From the NCBI GenBank assembly GCA_023412715.1, contig JAEZCC010000044.1, forward strand, positions 124,001-188,000: DNA of 64,000 bases, written 5' to 3'. The notes beneath the pieces are model-generated. The model was not told the DNA's origin. It saw only the letters and a program-made list of their open reading frames with translations, and did no database searches. Shown piece after piece: positions 15,035 through 22,869 of the stretch (positions are counted from its first letter, which is position 1; each line of letters begins with the position of its first letter). The DNA comes from Bacillota bacterium. GTDB lineage: Bacteria > Bacillota > Clostridia > Oscillospirales > Acutalibacteraceae. Made by a program: the position numbers and the translations under genes.

Positions 15035-16054
15035 ATGGTTGTACCAAAAGAAGAAAAATTCGACACCGCAGCGGACGGCGTATGCAAGAAGATTCGGGAA
15101 CACCTCAAGAACCTTCCGCCGGATGTAAAGCGGCAGGCGCAGGAGATCCGGCTCAGGGTCGATAAACCGGTGACGGTGTGCTGCCCGAACGGGATTTTTT
15201 TTATCAAGCGCAGGGGCGGCCTGAACTGCGTGCCTGATTCCGACGATTTGATTGCGGGCCGGGAAGACCTGGACGAGACCTTCCGCATTCTGTGCAGCTA
15301 TTCCATCTACAGCCATGAAAATGAAATCCGGTACGGTTACGTCACCATTCAGGGCGGGCACCGGGCCGGCCTCTGCGGAACGGCCGTGCTGCAGAACGGG
15401 CAGATTACCGGCATGCGCGACATTTCTTCCGTAAACATCCGCGTCGCGCGGGAAATCCAAGGCTGCGCGGACGGAATTCTCGCCCGACTGAAAGAAGACG
15501 TCCTGAAAGGCCTGCTGCTTGTCGGCCCCCCTTCCAGCGGAAAGACTACGATCCTGCGCGACGTGGCGCGGCAGCTTTCCTGCGGAAGCCGGGGAAACAT
15601 CCGGAAAATCGCGGTTGTTGACGAGCGGGGGGAAATCGCGGCGACCTACCAGGGCATCCCGCAGAACAACGTCGGCATCTGCTGCGATGTTCTGGACGGC
15701 TACCCGAAAGCGGAGGGGATTCTGCTTGCCGTGCGTTCTCTTTCGCCACAGATCATCATATGCGACGAGCTGGGAACGGAGCGGGAAACTTACGCGGTGG
15801 AACAAAGCCTGAACGCCGGGGTCGGCGTCATTGCCAGCATGCACGCCGGCAGCGCCGCCGAGCTGATGAAACGGCGCCAGGCGGTGGGACTTCTGCAGAC
15901 GGGCGCTTTCCCGTTCGTGGCGGTGCTGAGCGGCAGCACGGCGCCGGGGTGCGTCGCAGGTATTTATAAAGCGGGTGATCTGCTTGCTGAAACTGGCGGG
16001 AGCGATTCTGCTGATCTGCGCGGGGTTTCTTGCGGGATATATGGAATCGCGTAG
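15035..16054 (+). CDS. spoIIIAA: Stage III sporulation protein AA (ATPase)
   Basis: A 339-residue secretion-type ATPase of the SpoIIIA-SpoIIQ channel that joins mother cell and forespore. Walker A is GPPSSGKTT at about 164-172; the Walker B strand IIICDELG is near 250; an N-terminal domain with the GQRAG-like GGHRAG turn precedes it. It belongs to the type II/IV secretion ATPase group. ATG 15035 has AAGGGAGAGG 8 nt upstream, better than ATG 15005. A weak sigma-E-like pattern (TTCTAAT at 14981, 14 nt, CATATGTA at 15002) lies just upstream, as expected for a mother-cell operon, but the match is poor. The gene leads a tightly packed eight-gene operon. Confidence 0.95.
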   Translation: MVVPKEEKFDTAADGVCKKIREHLKNLPPDVKRQAQEIRLRVDKPVTVCCPNGIFFIKRRGGLNCVPDSDDLIAGREDLDETFRILCSYSIYSHENEIRYGYVTIQGGHRAGLCGTAVLQNGQITGMRDISSVNIRVAREIQGCADGILARLKEDVLKGLLLVGPPSSGKTTILRDVARQLSCGSRGNIRKIAVVDERGEIAATYQGIPQNNVGICCDVLDGYPKAEGILLAVRSLSPQIIICDELGTERETYAVEQSLNAGVGVIASMHAGSAAELMKRRQAVGLLQTGAFPFVAVLSGSTAPGCVAGIYKAGDLLAETGGSDSADLRGVSCGIYGIA

Positions 16055-16481
16055 GCTTTCGGTCAGGGTGGAAAAGCTGGAGGCGTTTCTGTGCTTTCTT
16101 TCGGCGGCCAGGGCCGAGATTCGGTATTCTTCCATCCCGGTCTGGTCGGTCGTACAGAAGCACGGGCAGGGCCTTTCGTTTCTGGGGCTCTGCGCCGAGA
16201 AAAGCCTTTCTGGAAACGGCTGGCAGGAGGCCTGGGAAAGCGCCGTGCGTGAGAAAGCGAAAGACGAGGGATTTTCAAAAAGCGACCTCGAACTTCTGCG
16301 CGGGTTCGGCGCGGGTTTCGGGACGAGCGACACGGAAGGGCAGCTTGCCCATTTCAGCCTGTATGCCGGGCTGGCGGAAGAAGCGCTGGAAGGCGCGAAA
16401 CAGGACCGGAACCGTAAATCCAGGCTCTACCTGATGCTGGGAAGTTTCGGCGGCATCCTTACGGCGCTGCTGCTCTGCTGA
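15984..16481 (+). CDS. spoIIIAB: Stage III sporulation protein AB
   Basis: A 165-residue membrane protein with an N-terminal hydrophobic segment (LAGAILLICAGFLAGY) and a C-terminal one (LMLGSFGGILTALLLC), resembling GspF-type secretion platform proteins. The middle is helical and soluble, including the AGFGTSDTEGQ segment typical of the family. I place the start at TTG 15984 because GGGTGAT stands 4-6 nt before it and the product then begins MLKL as in relatives; GTG 15975 is an alternative. It overlaps the end of spoIIIAA by 71 nt, implying coupled translation. Confidence 0.92.
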   Translation: MLKLAGAILLICAGFLAGYMESRRLSVRVEKLEAFLCFLSAARAEIRYSSIPVWSVVQKHGQGLSFLGLCAEKSLSGNGWQEAWESAVREKAKDEGFSKSDLELLRGFGAGFGTSDTEGQLAHFSLYAGLAEEALEGAKQDRNRKSRLYLMLGSFGGILTALLLC

Positions 16482-16499
16482 AAAAACGGAGGAAACAAA

Positions 16500-16694
16500 A
16501 TGAATGTGGATTTGATTTTTAAAATCGCCGCAATCGGCATCATTGTGGCGGTGCTGAACCAGCTGCTGATCCGGTCGGGGAGGGAAGAGCAGGCCATGAT
16601 GACCACGCTGGCCGGACTGATTGTCGTCCTCATGATGCTGATTCAGCAGATAAGCGTCCTTTTTAAAACCATCAAATCCCTGTTCGGCTTATAA
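16500..16694 (+). CDS. spoIIIAC: Stage III sporulation protein AC
   Basis: A 64-residue membrane protein with two predicted transmembrane helices (IFKIAAIGIIVAVLNQLLI and a second from about residue 34, LAGLIVVLMMLIQQI), the standard size and layout for SpoIIIAC. It is part of the mother-cell side of the A-Q channel. The ATG at 16500 follows a clear ACGGAGGAAAC ribosome-binding site, and the gene lies between spoIIIAB (18 nt) and spoIIIAD (3 nt). Confidence 0.95.
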   Translation: MNVDLIFKIAAIGIIVAVLNQLLIRSGREEQAMMTTLAGLIVVLMMLIQQISVLFKTIKSLFGL

Positions 16695-16697
16695 GAC

Positions 16698-17096
16698 ATG
16701 ATAAACGTCGTGGGAATTGCCGGCGTCGCGGTCTGTGCCGCCATCATAGCCGCCATGCTGCGGCGGTACCATCAGGAATACGCCGTCATGGTCGGCATCG
16801 CGGCCGGCATTGTGATTCTGGTCGAAATCCTGGCCAATATCGCGCCGGCGGTGCGGCAGATCGGAACGCTTCTGTCGGCTACTGGAATTTCCTCAAGTTA
16901 CGCCGTTATCCTGCTCAAGACGCTCGGCGTATGTTTTTTAACGGAGTTCGCGGCGGATGCCTGCCGCGACGCACAGGAAAACGCCCTGGCCGCGAAAGTG
17001 GAGCTGGGCGGAAAAATTGCAATCGTAGTCCTGGCGCTGCCTCTCTTTGAAAAGATAGCCCAGACAGTGAACGGACTGATTGGCGGTGGATCATGA
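16698..17096 (+). CDS. spoIIIAD: Stage III sporulation protein AD
   Basis: A 132-residue polytopic membrane protein with about four hydrophobic segments, related to SpoIIIAC in its first half (GVAVCAAIIAAMLRRY, then AAGIVILVEILANI). The conserved LKTLGVCFLTEFAADACRDA motif, seen in pieces as LKTLGVCFL and EFAADACRDA, is diagnostic of the family. It starts 3 nt after spoIIIAC with only a weak ribosome-binding site, consistent with coupling, and overlaps spoIIIAE by 4 nt (ATGA). Confidence 0.95.
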   Translation: MINVVGIAGVAVCAAIIAAMLRRYHQEYAVMVGIAAGIVILVEILANIAPAVRQIGTLLSATGISSSYAVILLKTLGVCFLTEFAADACRDAQENALAAKVELGGKIAIVVLALPLFEKIAQTVNGLIGGGS

Positions 17097-18250
17097 AACA
17101 GGTTTCCCTTTTCTTCTTTCTGATTGCGCTTCTCCTCCTCTTCCCCGTGTCCGCCGCTGCGGCCCAGCAGACTTCTTCGCAGCAGGACGCGCAGGAATAT
17201 TACCGCGAACAGTTTCAGAAAAGCGGGGCCGGCGATCTTCAGGACAGCCTTCCGAAGGATACGCAGAAAATTCTGGACCAGCTTGGCGTGGACGGGTCGA
17301 ATTGGGACACGATCTCCTCCATCACGCCGCAGAATTATTTTCAGAAGATCGCCTCGGTGTTTACCGGGAAACTCCCGACTCCTCTCCGCGTCATCGCGTC
17401 CGTCATCGCGGTCATCCTGCTGTGCGCCCTGATGAACAGCATGAAGCTTTCTTTCGGGGAACAGCCGCTCGGCAACGTTGTCGGCATGGTGGGGACCTTG
17501 TGCGTCTGCACCCTTGTGGTGTCGCCCATTGTCGCCTGCATCTCGGACGCCGCCGACATGCTGAAGGCGGCGTCGGGGTTCCTTCTCGCCTGCGTGCCGG
17601 TGCTGGTGGGCATTATGGCCGCCGCCGGGCAGCCGGTCTCGGCGGGTTCCTACCATATGCTGATGGTGGCGGCGGGGGATGCGGTTTCCATTTTTGCCTC
17701 CAATTTTCTGGTCCCCATGATGAATATTTTTCTGGCGATTTCCGTCGTTTCGGCCATCTCGCCGAACATCAACCTGGGCGGTCTGTGCTCTGTGCTGAAC
17801 AAGGCCATCAAGTGGCTGATGGGGCTTGCCATGACGCTTTTTACCAGCCTTATCACCATGCATTCCATCATCGCCTCCACCGTGGACAGCACCGGGTCCA
17901 AAACGGCGAAGTTCATTGTCAGCAGCTTCGTCCCGGTCGTCGGCAACGCATTGGGCGAGGCGCTTAATACGGTGAACGGCTGCGTCAAGACTCTGAAGTC
18001 CGGCGTCGGGGCGTTCGGGCTTCTTGCCGGGCTGTTTATTTTTCTTCCGGTCATCGCGGAATGCCTGCTCTGGATTTTAACGCTTGCGGTCTGTTCCGGC
18101 ATCAGCCAGATTTTTGATCTGAAAGAAATCACCTCATTGCTGAAGGCATCTTCCGACGTCGTTTCCACCATGATGGCCGTGCTGTTGTGCTGTATGACGA
18201 TTCTCATCGTCTCTACCGTCCTGATGATGGTAATAGGGGGCGTCACATGA
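17093..18250 (+). CDS. spoIIIAE: Stage III sporulation protein AE
   Basis: A 385-residue protein with an N-terminal signal peptide (KQVSLFFFLIALLLLFPVSAAAA, in pieces: FFFLIALLLLFP then SAAAAQQ), an extracytoplasmic segment and multiple transmembrane helices from about residue 95. The LGGLCSVLNKAIKW and GLAMTLFTSLITMHS segments match SpoIIIAE. It is the largest membrane component of the channel. The start overlaps spoIIIAD and the stop overlaps the ATG of spoIIIAF, so this part of the operon is fully coupled. Confidence 0.96.
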   Translation: MKQVSLFFFLIALLLLFPVSAAAAQQTSSQQDAQEYYREQFQKSGAGDLQDSLPKDTQKILDQLGVDGSNWDTISSITPQNYFQKIASVFTGKLPTPLRVIASVIAVILLCALMNSMKLSFGEQPLGNVVGMVGTLCVCTLVVSPIVACISDAADMLKAASGFLLACVPVLVGIMAAAGQPVSAGSYHMLMVAAGDAVSIFASNFLVPMMNIFLAISVVSAISPNINLGGLCSVLNKAIKWLMGLAMTLFTSLITMHSIIASTVDSTGSKTAKFIVSSFVPVVGNALGEALNTVNGCVKTLKSGVGAFGLLAGLFIFLPVIAECLLWILTLAVCSGISQIFDLKEITSLLKASSDVVSTMMAVLLCCMTILIVSTVLMMVIGGVT

Positions 18251-18723
18251 ACGGGGTGCGCGAGTGGTCAGCGATGATCTGCCTTGCGGGCCTCGTGGCC
18301 GCGCTTGTGCAGGGCCTGATACCGAACGGGTCGATGGAACGGATTGCAAAATTTATTCTGGGGGCCTTTATCATCTGCGTACTGATCGGACCCCTTACCA
18401 GCGCGATCCCGAAAATCAGCCTCGGCATGGGCAGCTCCGCAAGCGCCCAGCGAAACCAGAAGCTGGACTCCGCCCTTGACAGCCAGGCCCGCGGGGCCGC
18501 GGAAAAAAGCATTGAGAATCTTGTGGTGTCCGAGCTGAACCGAATCCAAGTAAAATGCAAAAATGTTCGCGTAGACATGGATACAAACAAGGATGGCAGC
18601 ATACAAATTACTAAAATCATTGTGACCCTGGATAAGAAATATGCCGCCGAACAGGCAAAAACATCGGACTGGCTTGAAAAGGAACTGGGAATTCAAACGG
18701 AGGTTGTGACGGATGGCAGCTGA
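18247..18723 (+). CDS. spoIIIAF: Stage III sporulation protein AF
   Basis: A 158-residue protein with two N-terminal transmembrane helices (about residues 9-25 and 34-52) and a soluble C-terminal domain containing SIENLVVSELNRIQ and a beta-rich end, as in SpoIIIAF. The soluble domain has a ring-building-motif-like fold in relatives. ATG 18247 overlaps the spoIIIAE stop by 4 nt. Its own end overlaps spoIIIAG by 11 nt. Confidence 0.93.
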   Translation: MNGVREWSAMICLAGLVAALVQGLIPNGSMERIAKFILGAFIICVLIGPLTSAIPKISLGMGSSASAQRNQKLDSALDSQARGAAEKSIENLVVSELNRIQVKCKNVRVDMDTNKDGSIQITKIIVTLDKKYAAEQAKTSDWLEKELGIQTEVVTDGS

Positions 18724-19309
18724 ACCGGCTCGAGGGAAAAACACAGGTCTGTTTCAGAAGCTGGCGGAAAACGACAGATACAGAAAAATCATCGTGATTG
18801 CCGGGATCGCCGGCATCCTTCTGATTCTGCTTTCCGGCAGCCTGAAGAGCTGCGACACCTCCCAGAGCAGCCAGCCGCAGTCGGCTTCTTCCCAAGCGGC
18901 CGTCACGGCGGATCAGTATACGAAAGCTCTTGAAACCGACCTGACGGGCATCATTTCGCAAATCAGCGGCGTGGGAAACGCGAAGGTCCTCGTCACGCTG
19001 GATCAGACGGCAAAGTCCGTTTATGCGACGGAAGAAAAGCAGTCGCGGCAGCAGACCAGCGAAAAGGCGGACAGTCAGAACGGCAAAAGCGAAGAGGACT
19101 ACAGCAATGAAACGAACTATCTTCTGATCAAGAATTCCGACGGCTCCGAGCAGGCGCTCAGGGTAACGGAGATTCAGCCGCTGGTGAAGGGGGTAGTCGT
19201 GGTATGCGACGGGGGCGACGACCCGAAGGTGCAGCAAAGCGTGACCGATGCCGTAACGACGGCGCTCCACATTACATCTGTGCGGGTGTGCGTCATAAAA
19301 GCAAAATAA
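18713..19309 (+). CDS. spoIIIAG: Stage III sporulation protein AG
   Basis: A 198-residue protein with a short basic N-terminus, one transmembrane helix at about residues 26-43 (IIVIAGIAGILLILLSG) and a soluble ring-building-motif domain (LTGIISQISGVGNAKVLVTL near its start, VKGVVVVCDGGDDPKV near its end). SpoIIIAG multimers form the large ring in the intermembrane space. The middle (QSRQQTSEKADSQNGKSEEDYSN) is a polar insertion common in the family. The ATG is preceded by GGAGGT with 9-nt spacing, so it can initiate independently despite the overlap. Confidence 0.94.
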   Translation: MAAEPARGKNTGLFQKLAENDRYRKIIVIAGIAGILLILLSGSLKSCDTSQSSQPQSASSQAAVTADQYTKALETDLTGIISQISGVGNAKVLVTLDQTAKSVYATEEKQSRQQTSEKADSQNGKSEEDYSNETNYLLIKNSDGSEQALRVTEIQPLVKGVVVVCDGGDDPKVQQSVTDAVTTALHITSVRVCVIKAK

Positions 19310-19332
19310 TAAAATCAGGGGGAATTTAAGTT

Positions 19333-19941
19333 ATGAAAATGGGTAAACGGCAGCTGGTACTTGCGGCGTTGGTTGTCGCGCTGGGCGCAGCCGTCTATTT
19401 AAATTTTACGCTGAACGGCGGAACGCAGCTTCCGGCGACGCAGGCCGTGGCTTCAGGCAGAGAACTGGGTGAGACGCTGCTTGTCAACGCCTCGGGCAGC
19501 GCCATTGTGTCTTCGGGCGGCAAAGCGGCTTCGGCGGCTTCCGGCTCCAGCTCCGCCGCGGTCAAAACGAATGCGGAAGCCGGCACCCTGACGGACGAGT
19601 ATTTCAGCCAGGCGAGGCTTGACCGCCAGAAGGCGCGCGACGAGGCGACGGAGCTGCTCAAAGAAGTGCTGAACGCCTCGAGTGAAAACGACGCCGCCAA
19701 GAAGGAAGCGGTCGACAAAGCCGCCGCAATCGCCGAAACGATTCAGAAAGAGACCAACATCGAAAATCTGATCAAGGCGAAGGGCTACTCCGACTGCATC
19801 GTTTCCATTGAGGACGACGGCTGCAGCGTGATTGTCAAGACAAAAGCGTCTGAACAGGACGACGCCATCATCATCAACGACATCGTGTCCGGGCAGACCG
19901 GCCTTTCTTACGATAAGATCAAGATTGTTGAACGGCAGTAG
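19333..19941 (+). CDS. spoIIIAH: Stage III sporulation protein AH
   Basis: A 202-residue protein with one N-terminal transmembrane segment (LVLAALVVALGAAVYLNF), a Ser/Ala-rich linker, and a C-terminal ring-building-motif domain ending KIKIVE. In sporulating cells SpoIIIAH binds forespore SpoIIQ across the septal space. The EYFSQARLDRQKARDEATE helix (EYFSQARL, RQKARDEA) is strongly conserved in this family. The start has GGGGGAA upstream. It is the last spoIIIA gene; a sigma-A-type promoter begins one base after its stop. Confidence 0.95.
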   Translation: MKMGKRQLVLAALVVALGAAVYLNFTLNGGTQLPATQAVASGRELGETLLVNASGSAIVSSGGKAASAASGSSSAAVKTNAEAGTLTDEYFSQARLDRQKARDEATELLKEVLNASSENDAAKKEAVDKAAAIAETIQKETNIENLIKAKGYSDCIVSIEDDGCSVIVKTKASEQDDAIIINDIVSGQTGLSYDKIKIVERQ

Positions 19942-19969
19942 TTGAGTTCCGGGAAATCTGTGGTATAAT
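19942..19969 (+). promoter_or_regulatory. Promoter of the nusB operon
   Basis: TTGAGT at 19942-19947 and TATAAT at 19964-19969 are 16 nt apart, directly after the spoIIIAH stop. Transcription would begin about 90 nt before nusB, leaving room for the leader hairpins. Confidence 0.65.
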
Positions 19970-20003
19970 AATCTGCGTGGAAGTTTGACAATTTATGATT
20001 TCA

Positions 20004-20048
20004 GCGGGCAACCCTCCACAAATGTGGAGGGCTTTTATTTTGGCCCGC
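20004..20048 (+). promoter_or_regulatory. Nested hairpin / terminator-like leader upstream of nusB
   Basis: An inner 8-bp stem CCCTCCAC (20012-20019) with GTGGAGGG (20024-20031) is followed by CTTTTATTTT, as in an intrinsic terminator. An outer repeat, GCGGGC (20004-20009) with GCCCGC (20043-20048), encloses both stem and T-tract. The structure is between the promoter at 19942 and the nusB start, so it may be an attenuator or may stop spoIIIA read-through. Confidence 0.6.
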
Positions 20049-20066
20049 AGGACCGCCGGAGGGGAC

Positions 20067-20474
20067 ATGAACAGAAGAAAAGCGCGCGAGCAGGCCTTTG
20101 TGCTGATTTTTGAACGAAGCATCAACCACGACACCACAAGAGAGATTGTAGACGCGGCCGAGACCTCGGAAGACGTGAGGATCGAGGAGTTTGCGGAAAG
20201 GGTCGCTTCCGGCGCGGAGGCGAAGGAACCGGAGATCGACGCCATCATACGGAAATACATCCGGGGCTGGAAGATGGACCGACTGTCGAAGGTGTCTTTG
20301 GCGCTGCTTCGGCTGGCGCTTTACGAAATGCTGTTCGAGCCGGACATCCCGGTCAGCGTTTCCATCAACGAGGCGGTCAGCCTGGCGAAAAAATACGGTT
20401 CTGCGGAGGACGCTCCGTTCGTCAACGGCGTCCTCGGCTCGGCTGCGGACGAGCTTGGTGATCCCGATGCCTGA
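20067..20474 (+). CDS. nusB: Transcription antitermination factor NusB
   Basis: A 135-residue all-helical RNA-binding protein that, with NusE/S10, NusA and NusG, assembles antitermination complexes on rRNA leader transcripts. The N-terminal RRKAREQAFVLIFE and C-terminal motifs (DRLSKVSLALLRLALYEML split as LSKVSLALLRLA and YEML, then SINEAVSLAKKYGS and FVNGVLG) are classical NusB. ATG 20067 has GGAGGGG 3-9 nt upstream. It is the first gene of nusB-tsaD-like-xseA-xseB-ispA and overlaps the next gene by 8 nt. Confidence 0.95.
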   Translation: MNRRKAREQAFVLIFERSINHDTTREIVDAAETSEDVRIEEFAERVASGAEAKEPEIDAIIRKYIRGWKMDRLSKVSLALLRLALYEMLFEPDIPVSVSINEAVSLAKKYGSAEDAPFVNGVLGSAADELGDPDA

Positions 20475-21399
20475 CTGCCTGGGGATTGACACCAGCAACT
20501 ACACGACATCGGCCGCGCTCCTTCGCGGCGGTTCCGTCGCGCAGAGCCGGAAACTGCTGCCCGTCAGGCCGGGCCAGCTTGGCCTGCGCCAAAGCGACGC
20601 GGTGTTCGAGCACGTCCGTCAATTGCCGGAAATCCTGGACGGTCTGCCGTTCGACGGCGCGGAGATTTGTGCCGTCGGCGTTTCGGACCGGCCCAGAAGC
20701 GAACCGGGGTCCTACATGCCGTGCTTTCTCGCGGGAGTGGCCGCCGCCGATGCCGCCGCACACTCGCTTCACGTGCCGCTGTTCCGTTTCTCGCACCAGC
20801 AGGGGCACATCGCCGCGGCGCTGTATTCCATCTCGCGGCCGGATCTGCTGCAGACCCGCTTCCTTGCGTTCCACGTTTCCGGGGGAACGACCGAAGCGGT
20901 GCTGGCGCAGCCGGATCCGGAGGCGATTTTCCGCACCCGCGTTGTGGCCCGCTCGCTTGACCTGAAAGCTGGCCAGGCGATCGACCGGGTCGGCGCCATG
21001 CTGGGGCTTCCGTTCCCGGCGGGGCGGGAACTGGAAAAGCTTGCCCTGCTGTGGGACGGGAAGTTTTCGATACACCCGAGCCTGAAGGGCGCGGACTGCT
21101 CGCTTTCGGGGATTGAAAACCAGTGCCGCGGACTGACGGAGAACGGCGCGCCGAGGGAAGAGGTCGCCGCGTTCGCCCTGCGCGCCGTTCTCGCCGCGCT
21201 CGACGGCATGGCGGCGGCACTGCTCAGGGAATTCGGCCGGCTGCCGATCGTCTTCGCGGGCGGCGTGGCGTCCGACTCCATCCTGCGGGACGCCCTTTCC
21301 GAAAAATACGGGGCCCTGTTTGCCAAGCCGGAATTTTCCGCCGACAACGCCGCAGGCATCGCCGTGCTTGCGGCCGTCAAGAGGGAGGGATTTCCATGA
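20467..21399 (+). CDS. Divergent TsaD/Kae1-family (peptidase M22-like) protein
   Basis: A 310-residue ASKHA-fold protein related to TsaD, the tRNA threonylcarbamoyladenosine transferase. Metal-ligand histidines are kept as HQQGH (110-114), and FHVSGGTTE, VFAGGVASDSILR and FSADNAAGIA correspond to conserved TsaD segments. The N-terminal motif, however, reads GIDTSNYTTS where TsaD has GIETSCDETS, and GGVAxNxxLR carries D in place of N. It is therefore probably a paralog and not the t6A enzyme; its substrate is unknown. ATG 20467 overlaps nusB and the stop overlaps xseA (ATGA). In Bacillus subtilis the slot after nusB holds folD, which here lies at 46.5 kb. Confidence 0.8.
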   Translation: MPDCLGIDTSNYTTSAALLRGGSVAQSRKLLPVRPGQLGLRQSDAVFEHVRQLPEILDGLPFDGAEICAVGVSDRPRSEPGSYMPCFLAGVAAADAAAHSLHVPLFRFSHQQGHIAAALYSISRPDLLQTRFLAFHVSGGTTEAVLAQPDPEAIFRTRVVARSLDLKAGQAIDRVGAMLGLPFPAGRELEKLALLWDGKFSIHPSLKGADCSLSGIENQCRGLTENGAPREEVAAFALRAVLAALDGMAAALLREFGRLPIVFAGGVASDSILRDALSEKYGALFAKPEFSADNAAGIAVLAAVKREGFP

Positions 21400-22670
21400 T
21401 GGACGAGCCTGTCGTGCTGACGGTCTCGCAGCTGAACCTGTACCTGCGGTCGCGTTTTGAAGAGGACGAGAACCTCGCCAACGTTTTTGTCGCCGGGGAA
21501 ATCTCCAATTTCACGGATCATTACCGCTCCGGCCATTTTTACTTCTCGCTCAAGGATGAGAAATGCGTCGTCCGGGCGGTCATGTTCGCGCAGTACGCAA
21601 GGCGCGTCCGCTTTCACCCGGAAGACGGCATGCAGGTCATCGTGCGGGGGCACGTTGGCGTCTACGAGGTGACCGGCCAGTATCAGCTTTACGTGGAAGA
21701 TATGCAGCCCAACGGTCTTGGCGCGCTGAACCTCGCTTTCGAGCAACTGAAGGCGAAGCTCGAAAAAGAGGGCCTGTTCGCGGCTGAACGGAAGAGGCCG
21801 ATCCCCCGTTTTCCCCATGCCATCGGTGTGATTACTTCACCGACCGGCGCGGCCGTGCATGACATCCTGACGATTCTGGAACGGCGGTATCCGCTGGCGG
21901 AGGTCGTGTTCTGCCCGGTCAGGGTCCAGGGGGACGGCGCGGCGGAAGAGATTGCCGGCGCGCTGGAGCGCATGAACCGGCTTGGCAGGCCGGACGTCGT
22001 CATCGTCGGGCGCGGCGGAGGCTCCCTTGAGGATCTCTGGCCGTTCAACGAAGAGATTGTCGCGCGGGCGGTTGCCGCCTCCGCGATCCCGGTCATCTCC
22101 GCAGTCGGCCACGAAACGGATTTCACCATCTGCGACTTCGCGGCCGACCTGCGCGCGCCGACCCCTTCCGCCGCCGCGGAGCTTGCGGCGCCGGACCGGC
22201 AGGAGCTTCTGGCGGGCGTCGCGGGGCTTCGGTCGCGCCTCGGTTCCGCCGCGTCCAGCGTCGTGCAGGATGCCGAACGGCGCCTTTCCGTTCTTGCCGG
22301 CAGCAGGGCGCTGCAGAATCCGCTGAACGGCGTCGAGCTCAGAAGGGTCGGGATCGACGAAAACACGGCAAGGCTGGGCGACGCCATGCGCCGGAGCGCC
22401 GCCGGGTTCCGGCAGAGGCTTGCGGACTGCTCCGGCAGGCTTTCCGCATTAAGCCCGCTGGCCGTGCTGTCGCGCGGTTATGCGGTCCTTTACGGGGAGT
22501 CCGGCGGGTCGGTTTCCGAAGCGGCCGGGGTGCGCGAAGGGGAGAACGTCCGCGTGCGGATGCGCGACGGGGATCTTCGCTGTACGGTTATCGGAAGAGA
22601 AATGCGGCAGAATAAAGATTGGAAAGCGGGTGCAGCGCAGCATGAAGATCAGCAAAAACACAACGTTTGA
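21396..22670 (+). CDS. xseA: Exodeoxyribonuclease VII large subunit
   Basis: A 424-residue nuclease subunit that degrades single-stranded DNA from both ends with XseB. The N-terminal OB-fold contains VFVAGEISNF and SGHFYFSLKD; the catalytic domain has IGVITSPTGAAVHDIL, GRGGGSLEDLWPFN, and SAVGHETDFTICDF followed by RAPTPSAAAE. A helical region and the conserved LSPLAVLSRGYAV motif end the protein. The stop lies inside the N-terminus of xseB. ATG 21396 overlaps the preceding stop by 4 nt and has GAGGGAGGGA upstream. Confidence 0.96.
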   Translation: MMDEPVVLTVSQLNLYLRSRFEEDENLANVFVAGEISNFTDHYRSGHFYFSLKDEKCVVRAVMFAQYARRVRFHPEDGMQVIVRGHVGVYEVTGQYQLYVEDMQPNGLGALNLAFEQLKAKLEKEGLFAAERKRPIPRFPHAIGVITSPTGAAVHDILTILERRYPLAEVVFCPVRVQGDGAAEEIAGALERMNRLGRPDVVIVGRGGGSLEDLWPFNEEIVARAVAASAIPVISAVGHETDFTICDFAADLRAPTPSAAAELAAPDRQELLAGVAGLRSRLGSAASSVVQDAERRLSVLAGSRALQNPLNGVELRRVGIDENTARLGDAMRRSAAGFRQRLADCSGRLSALSPLAVLSRGYAVLYGESGGSVSEAAGVREGENVRVRMRDGDLRCTVIGREMRQNKDWKAGAAQHEDQQKHNV

Positions 22671-22869
22671 AGAAGCCGCGCAAAGGCTGGAAGAAATCGT
22701 GGAAATCATGGAAAAGGGGGAGGAACCGCTCGAAAAATCCCTTCAGCTGTTCGAGGAAGGCTCCGCCCTTTCCGCTTTCTGTTACAAAAAGCTCTCGGAA
22801 GCGGAGCAGAAGATCCACGAAATCTCCGAACTTGAAAAGAAGGACGGAAAACCCGATGGGAAAGATTGA
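22642..22869 (+). CDS. xseB: Exodeoxyribonuclease VII small subunit
   Basis: A 75-residue helical protein with the family pattern: TTFEEAAQRLEEIVEIME then GEEPLEKSLQLFEEGSAL and a charged tail. Several copies bind one XseA and regulate its activity. ATG 22642 lies 29 nt inside the end of xseA, and the stop is 14 nt inside ispA, so stoichiometry is likely set by coupled translation. Confidence 0.95.
   Translation: MKISKNTTFEEAAQRLEEIVEIMEKGEEPLEKSLQLFEEGSALSAFCYKKLSEAEQKIHEISELEKKDGKPDGKD

Noticed and set aside
13790..16333. Long minus-strand open frame (847 codons)
   Set aside because: It lies opposite cheY's end, the HD-GYP gene and spoIIIAA, whose products are clearly real. The translation shows Arg/His/Ala-rich, family-free sequence, typical of an antisense shadow in GC-rich coding DNA.
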